Below, in pieces: positions 1-12,693 of a DNA stretch of 64,000 nt (the stretch's first letter is position 1; each line of letters opens with the position of its first letter). The notes beneath the pieces are model-generated. The model was not told the DNA's origin. It was given only the letters and a program-made list of their open reading frames with translations, and did not search any database. This DNA comes from Dallia pectoralis. Its lineage: Eukaryota; Chordata; Actinopteri; Esociformes; Umbridae. Both the position numbers and the translations under genes were made by a program. The stretch lies in the NCBI GenBank assembly GCA_029465975.1, contig CM055740.1, forward strand, positions 3,325,383-3,389,382. Direction: 5' to 3'.

Positions 1-640
1 GAGGGTAGTGGGCCAGACAGAGACAAAAAGACAGAGAGTAAGACAGAAATACACAAAGAGACCAACAGAGAAAGAAAGGCAGAGAGACACAGACAGACAA
101 ATACAAGCCGCAGGACCAAAACATCTTGCAAATCCATATTTCCCTCGATGGGACAAACATCTTATTGAAACCTCAAACATATCATTTAGAAAGATTCTCC
201 AAAATGTCCCGAGGCAAACTACAAACAAGGCACGCATGCTGTGCAGAATTAGGTCAATATTCACTAATAAGAAGAACTTTTGATTCATATCACAAGTCAA
301 TGTCTTAGTTGATCTGAGACACAAGTCCCATTATCCAACTGGTTCACTAACATAATACAAAAGTCTCAGGAGCAGAACCTCCAATCAGGCAGAATTAACC
401 ACTTTACAACCCAGCCTAAACAAAACCACAATAGGATATCGGAAACACACAAGAGAAAAGCCAAATGCAGTGCAGCCTTAAATCGACAGCACGCCATGGC
501 AAGGTAACGTGGACGAAGATCGAAAGAAAAACATGGACAGACTACGGCCGAAGGGAGCACAGTGAATTGAAGAGACAGATATATACGGCCCATAAAGCAA
601 AAATAAAATAAAAAAGAGCTCTTAGTTCCTAAGACATATA
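1..640. other. No gene seen; GA-rich start
   Basis: 1-110 is an AGACAGAGA-type low-complexity run. The rest is ordinary AT-rich sequence with no splice-supported reading frame. It would be tp53i11 intron 2 if that gene continues leftwards. Confidence 0.6.
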
Positions 641-734
641 GAACAATTAAAGTGAGTATTCACGTGAGGAAGCTGGGAACTGTGTATAGGTCATACACTG
701 CTGCAGCCAGACATAACAAACAGACTCTATTATG

Positions 735-1416
735 TCTCTATAGTATTACATGCACGTCTCTCTATAGTATTATGTATGTCTCTCTATATTATACGTCTTT
801 ATATTATTATGTATGTCTCTCTATATTATACGTCTTTATATTATTATGTATGTCTCTCTATATTATACGTCTCTATATTATTATGTATGTCTCTCTATAT
901 TATATGTCTCTATATTATTATGTATGTCTCTATATTATTATGTATGTCTCTCTATAGTATTATGTATGTCTCTCTATATTATACGTCTCTATATTATTAT
1001 GTATGTCTCTCTATATTATACGTCTTTATATTATTCGTCTCTATATTATTATGTATGTCTCTCTATATTATATATCTCTATATTATTATGTATGTCTCTC
1101 TATATTATATGTCTCTATATTATTATGTATGTCTCTATATTATATATCTCTATATTATTATGTATGTCTCTCTATATTATATATCTCTATATTATTATGT
1201 ATGTCTCTCTATATTATATATCTCTATATTATTATGTATGTCTCTCTATATTATATATCTCTATATTAGTATGTATGTCTCTCTATATTATATATCTCTA
1301 TATTATTATGTATGTCTCTCTATATTATATATCTCTATATTATTATGTATGTCTCTCTATATTATATATCTCTATATTATTATGTATGTCTCTCTATATT
1401 ATGTCCCTATATTATC
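735..1416. repeat. 37-bp AT-rich minisatellite, about 18 copies
   Basis: The unit contains TATGTATGTCTCTCTATATT. Because 37 = 3x12+1, successive units rotate through all three frames, producing overlapping open frames rich in Tyr/Leu/Ile/Ser that are not genes. Units vary at ATACGT/ATATAT/ATATGT. Confidence 0.95.
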
Positions 1417-1549
1417 ATTGCATGCTGTATGTTGGTTGTTGAAAATACCCCGCAAATCCATCACCAATTACAGCTTTAATGTTTAGGCTTATATTGTAAA
1501 TGTAATTGAACATTAATCCCAGAGTACACTTGGGTAAAATGTACACAGT

Positions 1550-1612
1550 TACATCGAGTCAATAAAGCAGCTGGAAATTAATTGAATTGACAGAGCGAGA
1601 GAGCGAGAGAAA
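1550..1612 (+). mobile_element. LINE 3'-tail-like fragment, copy 1
   Basis: TCAATAAAGCAGCTGG...AATTGAATTGACAGAG resembles the 'ccaataaagccctttgaattgaattga' tail repeated at 19140 and (inverted) at 42743. Confidence 0.5.
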
Positions 1613-1911
1613 AAAGAAATCAGGGGAAAGATCAAAATAATTGATTGGCCAGATGAAATAGAAACATGAGAGAGCGATGACAGCTAAGTGCAGGGTCGCA
1701 TGCAATCAAGAATCCACTATTGACTGTTAAGATGTGGGAATATTGACATGGCCGCTCTAAAGATTAGGTAAAAGAACAAATGCGTCACACCAACCTTCAC
1801 AATGATTTATTCCATCTTCTACACCTCTATTTTCTGAGAGACAAATAGTTCTGTATGTGTGTATGTATGTGGTTATGTGTGTGTGTGTGCACGAGCATGC
1901 TTCCTACTGAC

Positions 1912-2051
1912 CTTTGACCTATGCACCTCCCCCTCGTCATCCTCTCCACCGACCCCCAGTATCTTCCGGGTCTTCAGCCTGCTCACCAGGTCTGACTGGC
2001 TGTGTTTCTTCATCAGAGGAGGGTGTGGTTTAGAGGCCATGGCACGCTGAC
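1912..2051 (-). CDS. tp53i11: tp53i11 first coding exon (tumor protein p53-inducible protein 11), partial gene
   Basis: The exon carries the start codon (A of ATG at 2040) and 43 codons, ending exactly on a codon at a GTCAGT donor (1911-1910). Upstream is a cccccag acceptor at 2052-2053, leaving 11 nt of 5' UTR in the exon. The peptide begins MASKPHPPLMKKHSQSDLVS and continues through RLKTRKILGVGGEDDEGEVH to RSK. From memory this closely matches the N terminus of vertebrate TP53I11, a roughly 190-residue protein with several membrane segments; the conserved part is the cytosolic N-terminal tail before the first membrane segment. The remaining exons are not in the window and should lie left of position 1, so the gene is cut by the window edge. 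A CA run follows the donor within about 20 nt. The reading frame continues upstream through the acceptor, but that part is low-complexity and looks intronic. Recognition is from memory of the family, without an alignment. Confidence 0.85.
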
Positions 2052-2343
2052 CTGGGGGACGGAAAAAGACAGAACCGGGTTGAGTTCCTGTGACTCCTCC
2101 TGATGCCGGAGAACCACGTGTGTGTTTCACCAGATCCCATAAACAGGGTTTAGAAGGGCCGGCGAGGTGGAGAAGACTGACAGGGCAGATGATGGAGAGA
2201 AGAGCTAGAACAGAGGATGAAAAGAGAGAGAGAGAGGTGTGAGACAGCCTGAGAGAAAGAGAGAACAGGATGCTGAACCCCAATAACTCCAACCACACTC
2301 TCATGTGTTCGGCCAAAGTGTCCCAAACCTCATGGATTGACAT

Positions 2344-2414
2344 GATGGAGGGTGTAGGGCATGATTAGCCCCTCACATGGAGGGTGTAGGGCATGATTGG
2401 CCCCTCACATGGAC
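2344..2414. repeat. Tandem duplication of about 37 bp
   Basis: Two copies of a unit containing GGAGGGTGTAGGGCATGATT upstream of the tp53i11 exon. Confidence 0.85.
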
Positions 2415-4520
2415 CCTTACCGTGAGGTGGCAACGATCCAGCCTCCACAAAACTGGACGCTCAGAAGTCGTCGTCTTATTTTTCTCAATTTCAAAATATT
2501 GGCGTGCCAAATTATGACACATGCATTTGTTTCCTCCCGATATTCAGATGTGATGCGTACACAAAACAAAATGCTTCCCCGCATGAGATGTTCAATTGTT
2601 TAACAGTTTACATCCTAGTCACTTATCCAGAGCGACTTCACAGTAAAAGCCTTCATGTTTAGAGAGCTGGGTAAAGTGCATTCTAATAAATAAATTGGAT
2701 CGGTAAAAGACAGAGCATGAAAGACCACCATAGAAATAATAAACACAACAAACCGTTACAGAAAACAGAAAACCGATGTGCCGTTTGAATAGGTAGAGTT
2801 TCTGTAGGTAGGTTTTTACATTAATTAGCATCAGGTTCTGAACTGTACTCAAGAATCCCAGTACTTCCATCCAACGGAGTGTGGCAACCTGATCCACAGA
2901 ACTCATCCATCCCGGTCTCGTCCGATTGCCTTAGCGCTCGCTGGGATACCAACAACCTTTCCATCAACGTCAGCAGAACCACGGAGCTAATCTAATAGCG
3001 CCTGATTTGATTCGAGGCCATGGGCATCTCACTCGTGTTCTAGATGTCAGTAGCGAGCCAGGTTGTCAGACCAACCAGTGATTCATAACTCACCCGCAAA
3101 TTATTAGTTTGTCAAACCGCATTTATATTCCAACCTGACAACTAATGTTGGAAACTTCGTCAAGATCAAATATAGCGGTTTTGCCAGCTGGGTTTCTGAT
3201 CTACACAGACTGGCTGAAGTCACGTGTGCATTTGCAAACACCATCAGAACCGGCACAAGTTGTTAATCTCTAGGAAGTTTCCACAAAGTCCACACGGACA
3301 TGAAGGTTCTGGATAAGTCCAATTGTAAAGGACCATTAAATCCCTATCTCTGAAATGGGCCGTCACTTATACCTCCAGCCATAGAGGGCGGTGTGTTCAT
3401 GGAATTCTTAGGTTTTAACAAAAGAGACCCTTGTTAAACCTGAGCTAAAAACTCTTTATCTGTTTATGTTTTGGTTTATTAATGTTTTTCAGCTGAATAC
3501 GAAATGCTGACATTGTATATTTATCTTGTTTTACACGAGCGTCTGTCACTTACCACGCATGCATTTATTTTGAAGTCCGTGTAAGGAAGTGCAGTGACAT
3601 GCGCTGTGTGTATGTTGACGCACGCGCTGTGTGTATGTGTGCGCACGCGCTATGTGGCGCGTCATTCTGATTAGAGCTTCCAGAGAAGTGAGATGCGTTC
3701 CCTTAACTGTTAAACGAAGTGTAAAAATATAGATTTAAAAATGGTTTAATTCTACCTCTTAGCTCCTGGCTGATAAAGGGCACAAGGTACCGTTTTCCTT
3801 TTGTGTTGTATGCTACATTTTGAGACTAAAGTGTTTGTTTAGTTCTCCTTTGCAGCTGTTAATGGGTCGTTAGCATTACTTGTGCACGTGTTTCACTGAT
3901 GTTACTAGAGTGTGTGTGATTGATTGTTACTGTTACATGCAAAACACAGTGTATTGTAAATAGTGTCTGACAGATTGTTTACAGGAAATTAAGCCTTTAT
4001 TTGGTCATCTAATATATTTTAGGTGTTTTCTCTCTGAATTGAAATTGTCAGCTATACTAAGTAATTCATAGCTGTGTCATTTAGTCAATTTAACACTTTA
4101 ATAGGATATTGATGTAATTAAACAATAAGACAAGGTTATTACATTATTCTGCACACTAGAACTTGAATTGTCACACTATTTGCTAGACAATCGGATTGTA
4201 TGTGTGTGTTCTCTTCTATATTTGCTGTGGACGTATTATTTACAGTGAGAGTCTAATATTTGTTTATTTACTTCCATTTAGCTCTTATGGTGTTTTTTGG
4301 AAATAAAATAATTTTTGAACATCAGTCCCTGAGAGTACCCTGCATCTCTTCAGCCGGGAATGCTACACCAATCAAGTCCAGCATGAACACACAGAAACAT
4401 CAACAGGCAACCAAACATGCAAAATGTCCGTCAAATCCATCGAAACATGTTCCAAACATTACAGGGACAGGAGCCATTATTGCGTGAAGAAAAACCATTT
4501 AAACAGACATAAAGTATAAA
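2415..4520. other. Mostly unique intronic or intergenic DNA; SINE-tail fragment
   Basis: 2605-2655 contains CACTTATCCAGAGCGACTTC, the inverted tail common to teleost SINEs. 3600-3660 has a GCGCTGTGTGTATG imperfect duplication. No gene is seen in the remainder. Confidence 0.6.
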
Positions 4521-4529
4521 CTCTAGGCT

Positions 4530-4660
4530 TAGCCCACAATCTGCTCCAATTTACGCCCTATCATATACATCGTGCACTAGTTTGGACCACAGCCCATACT
4601 GATGTAGTGCACTACACATGGAATAGGGTTGTCATTTTGGACGTGGACACAACAACATTT
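4530..4660. mobile_element. Short dispersed repeat of the 'tagtgcactac' type
   Basis: GTGCACTAGTTTGGACCACA...GATGTAGTGCACTACACATG...ATAGGGTTGTCATTTTGGAC matches a palindromic repeat common in salmonid-type genomes (core 'tagtgcactac...tgaccagggcc'). A second copy lies at 34420-34530. Confidence 0.6.
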
Positions 4661-4874
4661 TCTTTTAAACAAAATAGCTTAAAGGCAAAGCTTTGTGATG
4701 AGCACATAGAGGCCTGGTTTGTGCTCCAATTCACAGAGTATCAACCCATCTAGGGAGAAGAAAATGTGTCCAGCCGTGACAGAGCCAGAACGGAGAAGGG
4801 AAGCAATATATACAGAGGTAAACGGAGGGTTAAATAAGTCGCATCTGTCTACCTGAACAGGGGAGAAAGTGCGT

Positions 4875-4886
4875 GCACACACACAT

Positions 4887-4936
<50 letters not shown>
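4875..4936. repeat. (CA)n microsatellite
   Basis: Nearly pure CA run of about 60 bp. Confidence 0.98.
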
Positions 4937-5080
4937 CAGTAAAAATGGCAGGGAGAAATGGACATTGGAAACTCACTGTACGACTCAATTCCATGTGTTG
5001 GTGTTTCTGCTATGAAATATATACTACTGAATCAACTGGGTTCATGTTGACCAAAAAGACCCAGTTTTCAAGAATGGGAG

Positions 5081-6064
5081 TGGATGGATGGATAGATGGA
5101 TAGATGGATGGATAGATGGATAGATGGATAGATGGATGGATGGATGGATGGATGGATGGATAGATGGATGGATGGATGGATGGATGGATGGATGGATAGA
5201 TGGATGGGTAGATGGATGGATGGAGTGATGGATGGGTAGATGGATGGATGGAGTGATGGATGGGTAGATGGATGGATGGAGTGATGGATGGGTAGATGGA
5301 TGGATGGAGTGATGGAGTGATGGATGGATGGGTAGATGGATGGATGGAGTGATGGATGGAGTGATGGATGGATGGATGGATGGAGTGATGGATGGATGGA
5401 TGGATAGATGGATAGATGGATGGATGGATGGATAGATGGATAGATGGGTAGATGGATGGATGGAGTGATGGATGGGTAGATGGATGGATGGAGTGATGGA
5501 TGGGTGGATGGATGGATGGAGTGATGGATGGATGGATGGATGGATGGATGGATGGATGGATGGAGTGATGGAGTGATGGATGGGTAGATGGGTAGATGGG
5601 TAGATGGGTAGATGGGTAGATGGGTGGATGGATGGATGGATAGATGGATAGATGGATAGATGGGTGGATGGGTGGATGGATGGATGGATAGATGGATGGA
5701 TGGATAGATGGATGGATGGAGTGATGGATGGGTAGATGGATGGATGGAGTGATGGATGGATGGATGGAGTGATGGATGGATGGATGGATGGAGTGATGGA
5801 TGGATGGATGGAGTGATGGATGGGTAGATGGGTGGATGGGTGGATGGAGTGATGGATAGATGGATAGATGGATGGATAGATGGAGTGATGGATGGATGGA
5901 TGGGTGGATGGGTGGATGGATGGATAGATGGATGGATGGATGGATGGATAGATGGATGGATAGATGGATGGATGGAGTGATGGATAGATGGATGGAGTGA
6001 TGGATAGATGGAGTGATGGATAGATGGATGGATGGATAGATGGATAGATGGATGGATGGATGGA
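5081..6064. repeat. GATG/GATA tetranucleotide array, about 980 bp
   Basis: GGATGGATAGATGGATGGGT variants, with GGAGTGAT interruptions. It creates a long minus-strand frame of His-Pro-Ser-Ile repeats, which is an artefact of the repeat. Confidence 0.98.
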
Positions 6065-7770
6065 CAGGAGAGTTATTGATATTCCTGCTGGTTATGTCAA
6101 ACATAGGTAACAACCAATTGGAGGGTTTAATTTGCGGCTGCCTAAAGCTCTGCAACTGTGTAACTCACACTGGCCTGAAAAAACCAACAGATGAAAACTT
6201 CCACCCACCTCTACAGGCACGGCCATAGAATGCAAAGCCCACGTTTAGAAGATTAGATATTGTTCTATTATTAGAAGTTCTGGTACATTCTGTGGGAAAC
6301 ACAGGGGAGTTCTCGGCGGCCTCGCGCAAAACATGCAATTTACATATTGTGTGGGCTTCGCACTCCTTTTAGATTTGGATCATTTGAGATCTTCTTGTAA
6401 GGCCTGTATGACTCTTCTGTGCAATATATATTTATGGTGTATCCCTGTCGACAATAAACCCATTATAATTAATCCTTTGAAAGGCCTTCGGCGTATCTCA
6501 ACCAGCGTTGTCATTCTAGCTAACAGCTTCTGCTCCTGAAATGGGTTCCATGCAAAGTTTACACACAAATACATCATCTCTGGCATCCTTTCAAGCAACA
6601 ATTCAAACAACAGATCGCATAAGAACACGACACACATTTGGTTTTTCAAACAACACGAGTGTAAACAACAGCGTGAGCGTTGCCACTGGAAACGATATCC
6701 CACAGTGTCACAGCCGTTTTCGGTTTCCAAGTGAAACATTCCCTCCGTGTCTGATGACTTTACTAGATGGTCCTAATGATTCTAGGAGAGCTGGATAATT
6801 TACAGCCCATCTTCACCGTTCCACTTCTCATTAAATTAGCCCACTTATTCCCCATTCACAGACAAATCCCCCAACCCTAACCCTCACACCCAAATCCCCT
6901 AACCCAACCCTTACCCTAACGACACAAATCCCCTAACCCAACGCTACAACTTCAGATTTCCAGATTTTCAGCTACCCGACAGTCATTAACCTGATCTGAA
7001 AGCCTCCTACCAAGTTCAGAGTGTAGAGCTGAGGAAGTTATTCACAAACTAATCTGTGGTGGAGATTAGCAAGTGGCGTGTGCAAGAATCTGGAACGCCA
7101 GCTCCAATCTGGAACCCCTGCATACAGAGAGCTCATTGAACGGCGTCAGGCTCAGTCAGCCAGCCTAAATAAGAGCTTGACATCCCTGTGGGACCAGAGG
7201 GGCCTCAACAGAACGAATCACAAGGGTGTGCGTTTGTTCTACAGACAGAGACATAAAACATCCCAGGACAAGGAAGGAAACCCAGAGGCACAGACAGAGA
7301 AAGAGCCGGAAGAAGCTACCTGCTTTGAGTTCTAGTTTGTTCCAGCACATTCGATTGTTTCTGTTCAATAAAGGCCCCGGGTAAACCTCACCCCCGCTCT
7401 GCCTCTGTGCCCATTCTCCCCGCCGCAGTACACAGAGAATACATGAAATCATCAGCAACTGTGCATGCACTGAAGACAGGACGCGTTCCCGGTGCACAAG
7501 AATATGCATCTGAGCTGACAACCACACAAACAGGTGAGAAGAAATGTGGGCAGTTGACGTTTCAGCAGGAAACATATTTGTGATGCTAGTCTGTTTATAA
7601 TCTAAGGTACTGGTCTTTAAGAAGTGTTATTGTTGGTTTACATTTTAGAAGTACTGCAGGCAGACAAGGGGAAAGTCATCTTTAAAGAACTCCAGGCTAA
7701 ATGCAAAGAACACCCGATAAAAGTTTATAAAGCACACACTTTTTTGGGGGTTTGACTGTAAAACATGAGT
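6065..7770. other. No gene seen
   Basis: Reading frames at 6333-6798 and 7078-7575 lack splice or homology support. 6870-6945 has loosely telomere-like CCCTAACCC/CCCAACCCTTACC clusters. Confidence 0.55.
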
Positions 7771-7774
7771 CAAT

Positions 7775-8010
7775 TTAATGTGTTTTATAAAGCCCTTTCT
7801 ACAACAAAGTTGTCAGAAAGAGCTTATACAAACCCTAGCCTGAAACCCCACAGAGCACAGATACACAGCGGCTAGAAAAAAAACTACCTGAAGGGTTGAA
7901 TTAAGGAAGAACCCTAGAGAGGAACCAGGCTCTGAGTGGTGGCCAGTCCTCTTCTGACTGTGCTGGGTGAACTTATAATAGTTTAATGAAGAGAGTCCTA
8001 TAGAATAGTC
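7775..8010 (-). mobile_element. Common teleost dispersed repeat, copy 1
   Basis: The string AGGAACCAGGCTCTGAGTGG, TGGCCAGTCCTCTTCTGACT and ATAAAGCCCTTTCTAC are diagnostic of a very abundant salmonid/pike-type repeat. An inverted copy lies at 40035-40265. Confidence 0.75.
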
Positions 8011-8039
8011 CAGGTGAAATACAGTCAGAAAGGGACAAC

Positions 8040-9170
8040 CGGGAGTGTTGACTATAACATTATTACACATTCCAATTACGAGTGTGTTCGTGTCAGTTCC
8101 AAGTTACGCTGATGCTTGACCCCCCACACCCCCCGTCTGATCTCCCAGAACATGTGTGCAATCAAATGTGACATGTATGAGCCCATAGAAACACGTTTAC
8201 ACCCGGGCACACGTGCATATCGTGTTTTATCTCAAGATTCCAAGCTCCTTAACTTCACACCAGAGAGATGCTGATGCAGTTACCTAGCAACCGCCAATGG
8301 AATGCGTCCTCCGCTCCTGAATTATTAAAAACTCCAGTCCTCCCGACAAGGTACTGAAGACGTTTTGGTCTTGAGTGTGAGAGTGTTTGTGTGTCGTGTG
8401 TGTGTGCATGCATGCGTGTGTGTGTGTGTTTAGTATGTTGTGTATAGTGAGAAATGCTTTCATGGAGAAAAAAGACTAGTGAGGCAGAAAGTGTTCCCCG
8501 ACCCAGGAGGCCTTTTAGACAGCTGCTCACCGGGCCCTGTCCCACTGAGGAAATCTGATCCCTGAACTGCAAATAAAAATGAGCTAAACTTTAAACAAAA
8601 GAAACATATGTGTACGCGCTGTAAACAGTATGATGTCACACACCCAGCAGACGAGGATCAAGTGTTATTCACATGCCACATTTTAGAACAGACAATACGA
8701 GATGTGTTCTGGCTGTCCAAACCCAGGCTGGTCTGTAGCACATGTATTGCTTTATTTATCTTCTAACTGTGACCGCAGTGTTAATATAGCGTTCCATAGG
8801 AGATGCCTGCATGGAAGCAGGAGGAACGGGGACATTGTGCAACTGGTATTCTTAACTACAAAGACCTACTTTTGATGTTGATAAATAATTAAGTCCGAAC
8901 AGATCGCTGGGAGAGTTGAGCTGGAGGATAAAAACATCTCCAGGTTTTGATGAGAAATACTCACACACAACAATGTGGCTTGTGAGCGAGTGGCGCGTCA
9001 GATCACTGCTGCTGGGGACTATAGGGGCTTTATCCTTACAAATTATTTACTCTTTGACAGCCAGGAAGGAGCGTTCCTAAAAACATGGGAGAGTAAAGAT
9101 GGAAAACTGAACGTTGTTTTGGTCTGCATTGCCATAGTCCGTCCAAGGATCTGTGCCGACCTGTAGACGT
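8040..9170. other. No gene seen; GT run at 8385-8432
   Basis: Unique-looking sequence with one GTGTGCATGCATGCGTGTG microsatellite. Confidence 0.6.
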
Positions 9171-9410
9171 ACTGTCACGGCAACCCAACCTGTAGCCTTA
9201 CTGTCATGGCAACCCGACCTGTAGCCCTACTGAGTGTCATGGCAACCCGACCTGTAGCCCTACTGAGTGTCATGGCAACCCAACCTGTAGCCCTACTGAG
9301 TGTCACGGCAACCCGACCTGTAGCCTTACTGTCATGGCAACCCAACCTGTAGCCCTACTGAGTGTCACTGCAACCCGACCTGTAGCCTTACTGTCATGGC
9401 AACCCAACCT
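9171..9410. repeat. ~31-37 bp minisatellite, about 7 copies
   Basis: Core GTCATGGCAACCCGACCTGT followed by AGCCCTACTGAGT; alternate units lack the GAGT spacer. Confidence 0.95.
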
Positions 9411-9494
9411 GGAGACAGAAGTAACCAACAGCAATCAGTTGGCGTGGCACAACCCACAGTCTGGAAAAGCTCAGATTAGAATAAATAGACATAA

Positions 9495-9545
9495 TGATCA
9501 CATAACGATCACATAACGATCACATAACGATCACATAACGATCAC
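9495..9545. repeat. 11-bp repeat, about 5 copies
   Basis: Tandem copies of GATCACATAAC. Confidence 0.95.
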
Positions 9546-10670
9546 CAATAAATAGATTACAGGGGTGAAGTGATGCCTTTTCCTGAATGCCTGAGAACGT
9601 GTGATAACGTCCCTCACCTCTGATTTGATCATCTCTACCTTCATTATAACACTGACCAATAACCCTCCATCGGTTTCCTCTATAGCCTTTTACAATTACG
9701 GTACGCGAGCAACTTGAGCTGGAGTGAAATAACAGAGGAGGAAATCCAATCCTTACAGTATGGTCAAGCTCCCGTTATACTGAACTATATCCGACTGTTT
9801 ATGGTGTAATAAGAGATCCATCAGTAGCATACTAAACCTCTGACTACATAATGGACACACGGTTTTATAGCCGAACGTCTTTTTTACCCACAATGACTGG
9901 AACAAAGCCCAGGTTATTATGGACCCGGTACAGTAAAATGCAGAGACCAGAACACTCCTGGTACTGTTCATCTGAATCAGACCTGTTATTTTATGGATTT
10001 ATTTTTACACGAACGAGGCACAGGAGACAACATAAAACGGAATATAAAAACTAGATAGCCGTGGTATTTATCGAGATGTTTTACAGTTATTTTATTACTG
10101 CATAATTAAAGTATATTCTGGCTGTCACTATAACCGTTCCTATATTTATTTACAACTACTCAGGAGACATTAAGATTAGGCGCCTTGCTCAAAGACAGAA
10201 AAAAGGCGTTCACTCTGCCAATCTAGCAACATTTGGGCTAATTGAGGGTAAAGCTCACGCTCACAGAATTAGCCGCTAGCAGGAGTGTTTAGCTTAGCCA
10301 ACCCATTCTCTTCCATGGTAACGGCTTTAGCCATCATAATCAAGCGTAAACCATTAAATGCACCACGTGGGTTCGCTGTGTGTAAAACCCAGCAGCACTT
10401 CCTGTACGGAAAACAGACGGACACGGGGACGAGTGCCGACAGGAAGCTACCGTCCTGTGTGCTCCGATGGAATCACAGCAAGCATCCCATGAGACGTATT
10501 GCTTTCCAGATGGCCTAACAAGGTCAGGAGTGACAGCCTGTTTACAGGAGCCGCTGGAGGGTTGAGTTAGGAGCCGACTGTGTTACACTAACCACCAGTG
10601 CCTCAGGCATTGGACATGACGGGAACGGTGTCTGGGATGAACTGGCCCTTCCTATTCATTATGTGGAGAG
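9546..10670. other. No gene; SINE/LINE-tail-like fragment at 10150-10235
   Basis: TTACAACTACTCAGGAGACA and GGCGCCTTGCTCAAAG resemble the body of a teleost dispersed repeat ('ccttgctcaagggcac'). Confidence 0.5.
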
Positions 10671-10673
10671 AAC

Positions 10674-10820
10674 ACACTGGCACACACACACACACACACA
10701 CACACACAGCCTTCTGCCTGGGACTTCCTGTTTATTAGTGGTGTTCCGGCGGATGACTCGCATAGAGGTTTGAAGAGTGTGTGTCTGTTAGTCTGTGTGT
10801 GTGTGTGTGTGTGTGGGGTG
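10674..10820. repeat. CA run (10674-10708) and GT run (10793-10815)
   Basis: Two short dinucleotide runs in opposite sense about 85 bp apart. Confidence 0.95.
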
Positions 10821-10927
10821 TTAAGCCATCTGTGTTGCCAGAGTGAAAAAAACTACTTCAGGTTCCCTTCCTGTCTGGCCTCTGAAAACAGTTTCAGGGT
10901 CTGTCACTTCAGGTTAGGGAACCTGAG

Positions 10928-11097
10928 AGTATAGGGGCCGGCAGGGGACAGTAGAGGAGCCGGCCGGGGATAGTAGAGGGCCGGAGGGGGACAGTAGAGG
11001 GGCCGGAGGGGGACAGTAGAGGGGCCGGAGGGGGACAGTAGAGGGGCCGGAGGGGGACAGTAGAGGGGCCGGAGGGGGACAGTAGAGGGGCCGGCTT
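10928..11097. repeat. 22-bp GC-rich minisatellite, about 7.5 copies
   Basis: Unit AGAGGGGCCGGAGGGGGACA plus GT. The G-runs on the plus strand could form G-quadruplexes. Confidence 0.95.
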
Positions 11098-12690
11098 GTA
11101 CTTTTCATGTTACAATTTAAATTAGTAGCCCCAGCGAGACCAATTAGGTCAAACGCTAACGTGAATCATTACTTTCCTAACACGTAACTCTTCACTTGTG
11201 TCAAGTTGTGTTTGTGGCTGCCAGTGAGCCAATCTAAAGGAGGCATTTTAAAGTCTAAATGTTGTCGTTTTGCCTGTAAATCACTGGGAGCTGACAACTT
11301 CTGCCAACCCCTGTATATCCTACATTTAGTTAATGATGAGATAATGCCCATCAACTGTTTGGCTGTGTGCCAGATTAAAACCCTCCCTAGTTCCCAGAGT
11401 CGACGAAGTATAAACAGAAAATGCAGGAGTATTTTTATTTCCGCAGAAAAACAAACACGGTGTTATGTTAGGATGCAGTGGACCGGAAAACAGCAAGCAC
11501 TGGTCTGTACAGGTCCACCTCTGATTGGTTATCAGGCCGGAGCAGATGGAACAGAACGAGGAAATGCTAACCTGACCACAAACGCACGCTCGCTCGCACA
11601 CACACTCGCATGCTCGCACACACGCTTGCACACACACTTGCACCTAACATGCCAAACGCCTTAAAATGTATATCCAAACTGTGGAGCTCTAGAGGTCTTT
11701 AAAACAAGTCAGAAAACACAGCAGAAACGAATCCGTAATTCAAGACTCCCAATCATAGTGATCAACTGGGACAGAGAGAGCGCCAGCGAGACGACATTGA
11801 TCGATCTCGCGATCGATGCTACGCCGATCATATTTCAACTGTCATCAACTTGCCGGTTTCTGCTAGTGTGCCTGAAAAGCAGAAAAAGCTAAAAGCCTTG
11901 AGGGGAAAAATGCGTCATTGTGGCCAGCAGCTGATATATTAAGGTGCTTTCACATTCCACAGAACTGTTACATCCGTAGAGAAAAGGTCCAGCTAAATCT
12001 CACATTCCTCAGGACATTCTAGGTTAATCATCAGCAGGAAAAATGACCGAATATATTAATATCTAGATCTTTAAACTATCTTGAGGTCAGGTAAATTGGC
12101 TTAGGGATTTCTCCTCTGTTGACATTTCTTTATTTCAACAGATTTGTAGCCTTGTCAGCTGAAGTAATAATCCAGCAGCCTTTCAGTAAACTGCCCATAT
12201 CTACGCCCCAATCTGCCAAACTGGAAATACATTAGAACTGGGATTTAGCTAGAACAAATATTCCAGCCAATCACAAAACATGTGGTAAAGACCACTGCTA
12301 CAGCAGCAGATTATACATCAGATCAAAAAGCCAAAGTCGCCCGGCTGCTGAACCCTGAGGTACTGGTTACCCGGTCATCTTCAGTTGCCCCACTTCGTTT
12401 TCTGCTCCAATCCCGCCTCAGTCGGCTCCAGAGATCGCCTGCCGTAATGAGACCACCTAGTTGCTAGGCAGCGCAGCTGGATGACGGACATGCTATGATT
12501 AAGAAAGTTTAGTCAGTCAAGCTAGAACACAAAGAATTGGACAATAAAGATCGGACACACAGAATGAAGGGGGCCGCTGTCATGGAGTTTTCAACCAAAC
12601 AGGATCTGGGTTTGAAATGCCTCAAATCAATTCTGTGCATGACCACCACCTCCCACCGGACAGGTTTATTTCAGTTTATTAACCTCATGG
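11098..12690. other. No gene seen
   Basis: 11580-11645 is CA-rich with GCTCGCA motifs. 11799-11817 is a near-palindrome, ATCGATCTCGCGATCGAT. The rest is unremarkable. Confidence 0.55.
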
Positions 12691-12693
12691 TTC

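Noticed and set aside
5010..6155. 381-codon minus-strand frame of His-Pro-Ser-Ile repeats
   Set aside because: It is a translation of the GATG/GATA tetranucleotide array and has no splice or family support.
6870..6945. Interstitial telomere repeat (CCCTAA-like)
   Set aside because: There are only a few imperfect, irregularly spaced CCCTAACCC words, too weak to call.
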